Part shown: piece after piece, positions 14,115 to 14,271 of the stretch
Layout of the letters: each line of letters opens with the position of its first letter
How positions within the stretch are numbered: the first letter of the stretch is position 1
Assembly (NCBI GenBank): GCA_021820645.1
Contig: JAKADJ010000028.1
Coordinates: 1 to 14,271, forward strand
DNA length: 14,271 bases
Direction: 5' to 3'
DNA from: Bacillota bacterium
Lineage (GTDB): Bacteria > Bacillota_E > Sulfobacillia > Sulfobacillales > Sulfobacillaceae
Translations under genes and position numbers: made by a program
The notes under the pieces: model-generated
The model's input: the letters and a program-made list of their open reading frames with translations, nothing else
What the model was told of the DNA's origin: nothing
Database searches by the model: none

Positions 14115-14271
14115 TACTGCTCCCTCCTGGCACATGCAACACGCGCCGCAGAATAGTCCTCGGGCCGGTCTAGATCCCAGGCAGGGTTAGGCCGGTCGTT
14201 GACCCTAATATCTAACTCGAGTACGTCCCTCTGGGTACGAAGCCACGCTCCTAATCCTTGGTCGCCCTGCA
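14114..14271 (-). CDS. C-terminus of a MobA-like nucleotidyltransferase (partial)
   Basis: An open frame enters from the window edge and gives 51 residues before TAA at 14116-14114. The visible part reads QGDQGLGAWLRTQ near its start and NPAWDLDRPEDYSAA further on. These match the GDxGAR..L and DIDTPEDY features at the end of MobA-like NTP transferases (MobA, MocA and relatives that add a nucleotide to the molybdenum cofactor). The N-terminal GxxxRMG nucleotide motif would lie outside the window, so the call rests on the tail alone. The stop overlaps the start of the acyl-CoA synthetase gene as TAATG, so both are probably in one operon. The gene's beginning and full function cannot be seen. 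Confidence 0.5.
   Translation of the reverse strand, partial: QGDQGLGAWLRTQRDVLELDIRVNDRPNPAWDLDRPEDYSAARVACARREQ

Overview
The window reads as a stretch of bacterial chromosome with densely packed, mostly minus-strand genes, strong purine-rich Shine-Dalgarno sites and occasional GTG and TTG starts. The protein types point to an aerobic, Gram-positive-like member of the Bacillota: an LDH-like malate dehydrogenase, a YlxW-type DUF881 protein, a FadF/EMR-type membrane Fe-S oxidoreductase and a LiaS/NarX-like sensor kinase. A Sulfobacillus-like thermoacidophile would fit, but that is inference without any database search. I see no tRNA or rRNA gene, CRISPR array, insertion sequence or phage gene.

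Layout. (1) Positions 1-4263, minus strand: a TCA-cycle operon transcribed icd - mdh - sucC - sucD, with gaps of 31, 55 and 1 nt. It encodes an NADP-type isocitrate dehydrogenase, a malate dehydrogenase and both subunits of succinyl-CoA synthetase. A weak promoter candidate and a small palindrome lie in the 172-nt region upstream of icd. (2) 4436-5107, minus: a membrane-anchored DUF881 protein. Its apparent ATG start lies inside a near-consensus promoter, so a GTG start further in is proposed. (3) 5182-6894, plus: a GNAT acetyltransferase followed by an MFS transporter, the only plus-strand genes. The MFS gene meets the next minus-strand gene tail to tail, and both stop codons lie in the same four bases, CTAG.

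(4) 6891-11263, minus: sensor kinase - NarL-type response regulator - tatC - membrane Fe-S oxidoreductase, in order of transcription. A promoter candidate sits directly upstream of the kinase and carries a perfect 10-bp palindrome over its -35 element. Kinase and regulator overlap by 32 nt and tatC follows after 18 nt, so the twin-arginine translocase subunit is probably co-transcribed with a two-component system. The Fe-S oxidoreductase follows after 85 nt and may be part of the same unit or have its own promoter. (5) 11337-14271, minus: the 3' end of a gene resembling a MobA-like nucleotidyltransferase, then an acyl-CoA synthetase joined to it by a TAATG stop/start overlap, then an alpha/beta hydrolase 24 nt further on.

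How the parts fit: the TCA genes supply NADPH, NADH, nucleotide triphosphate and C4 acids. The Fe-S oxidoreductase family passes electrons from flavoproteins or thiols to the quinone pool. The acyl-CoA synthetase and hydrolase suggest activation of a small organic acid. The sequence supports core metabolism and redox functions. I did not find a convincing new defence, mobile or RNA system. The most unusual points are substitutions in two conserved SucD loops, the two-component/tatC linkage, the asymmetric CCG motifs in the Fe-S oxidoreductase, and several start-codon and overlap arrangements.
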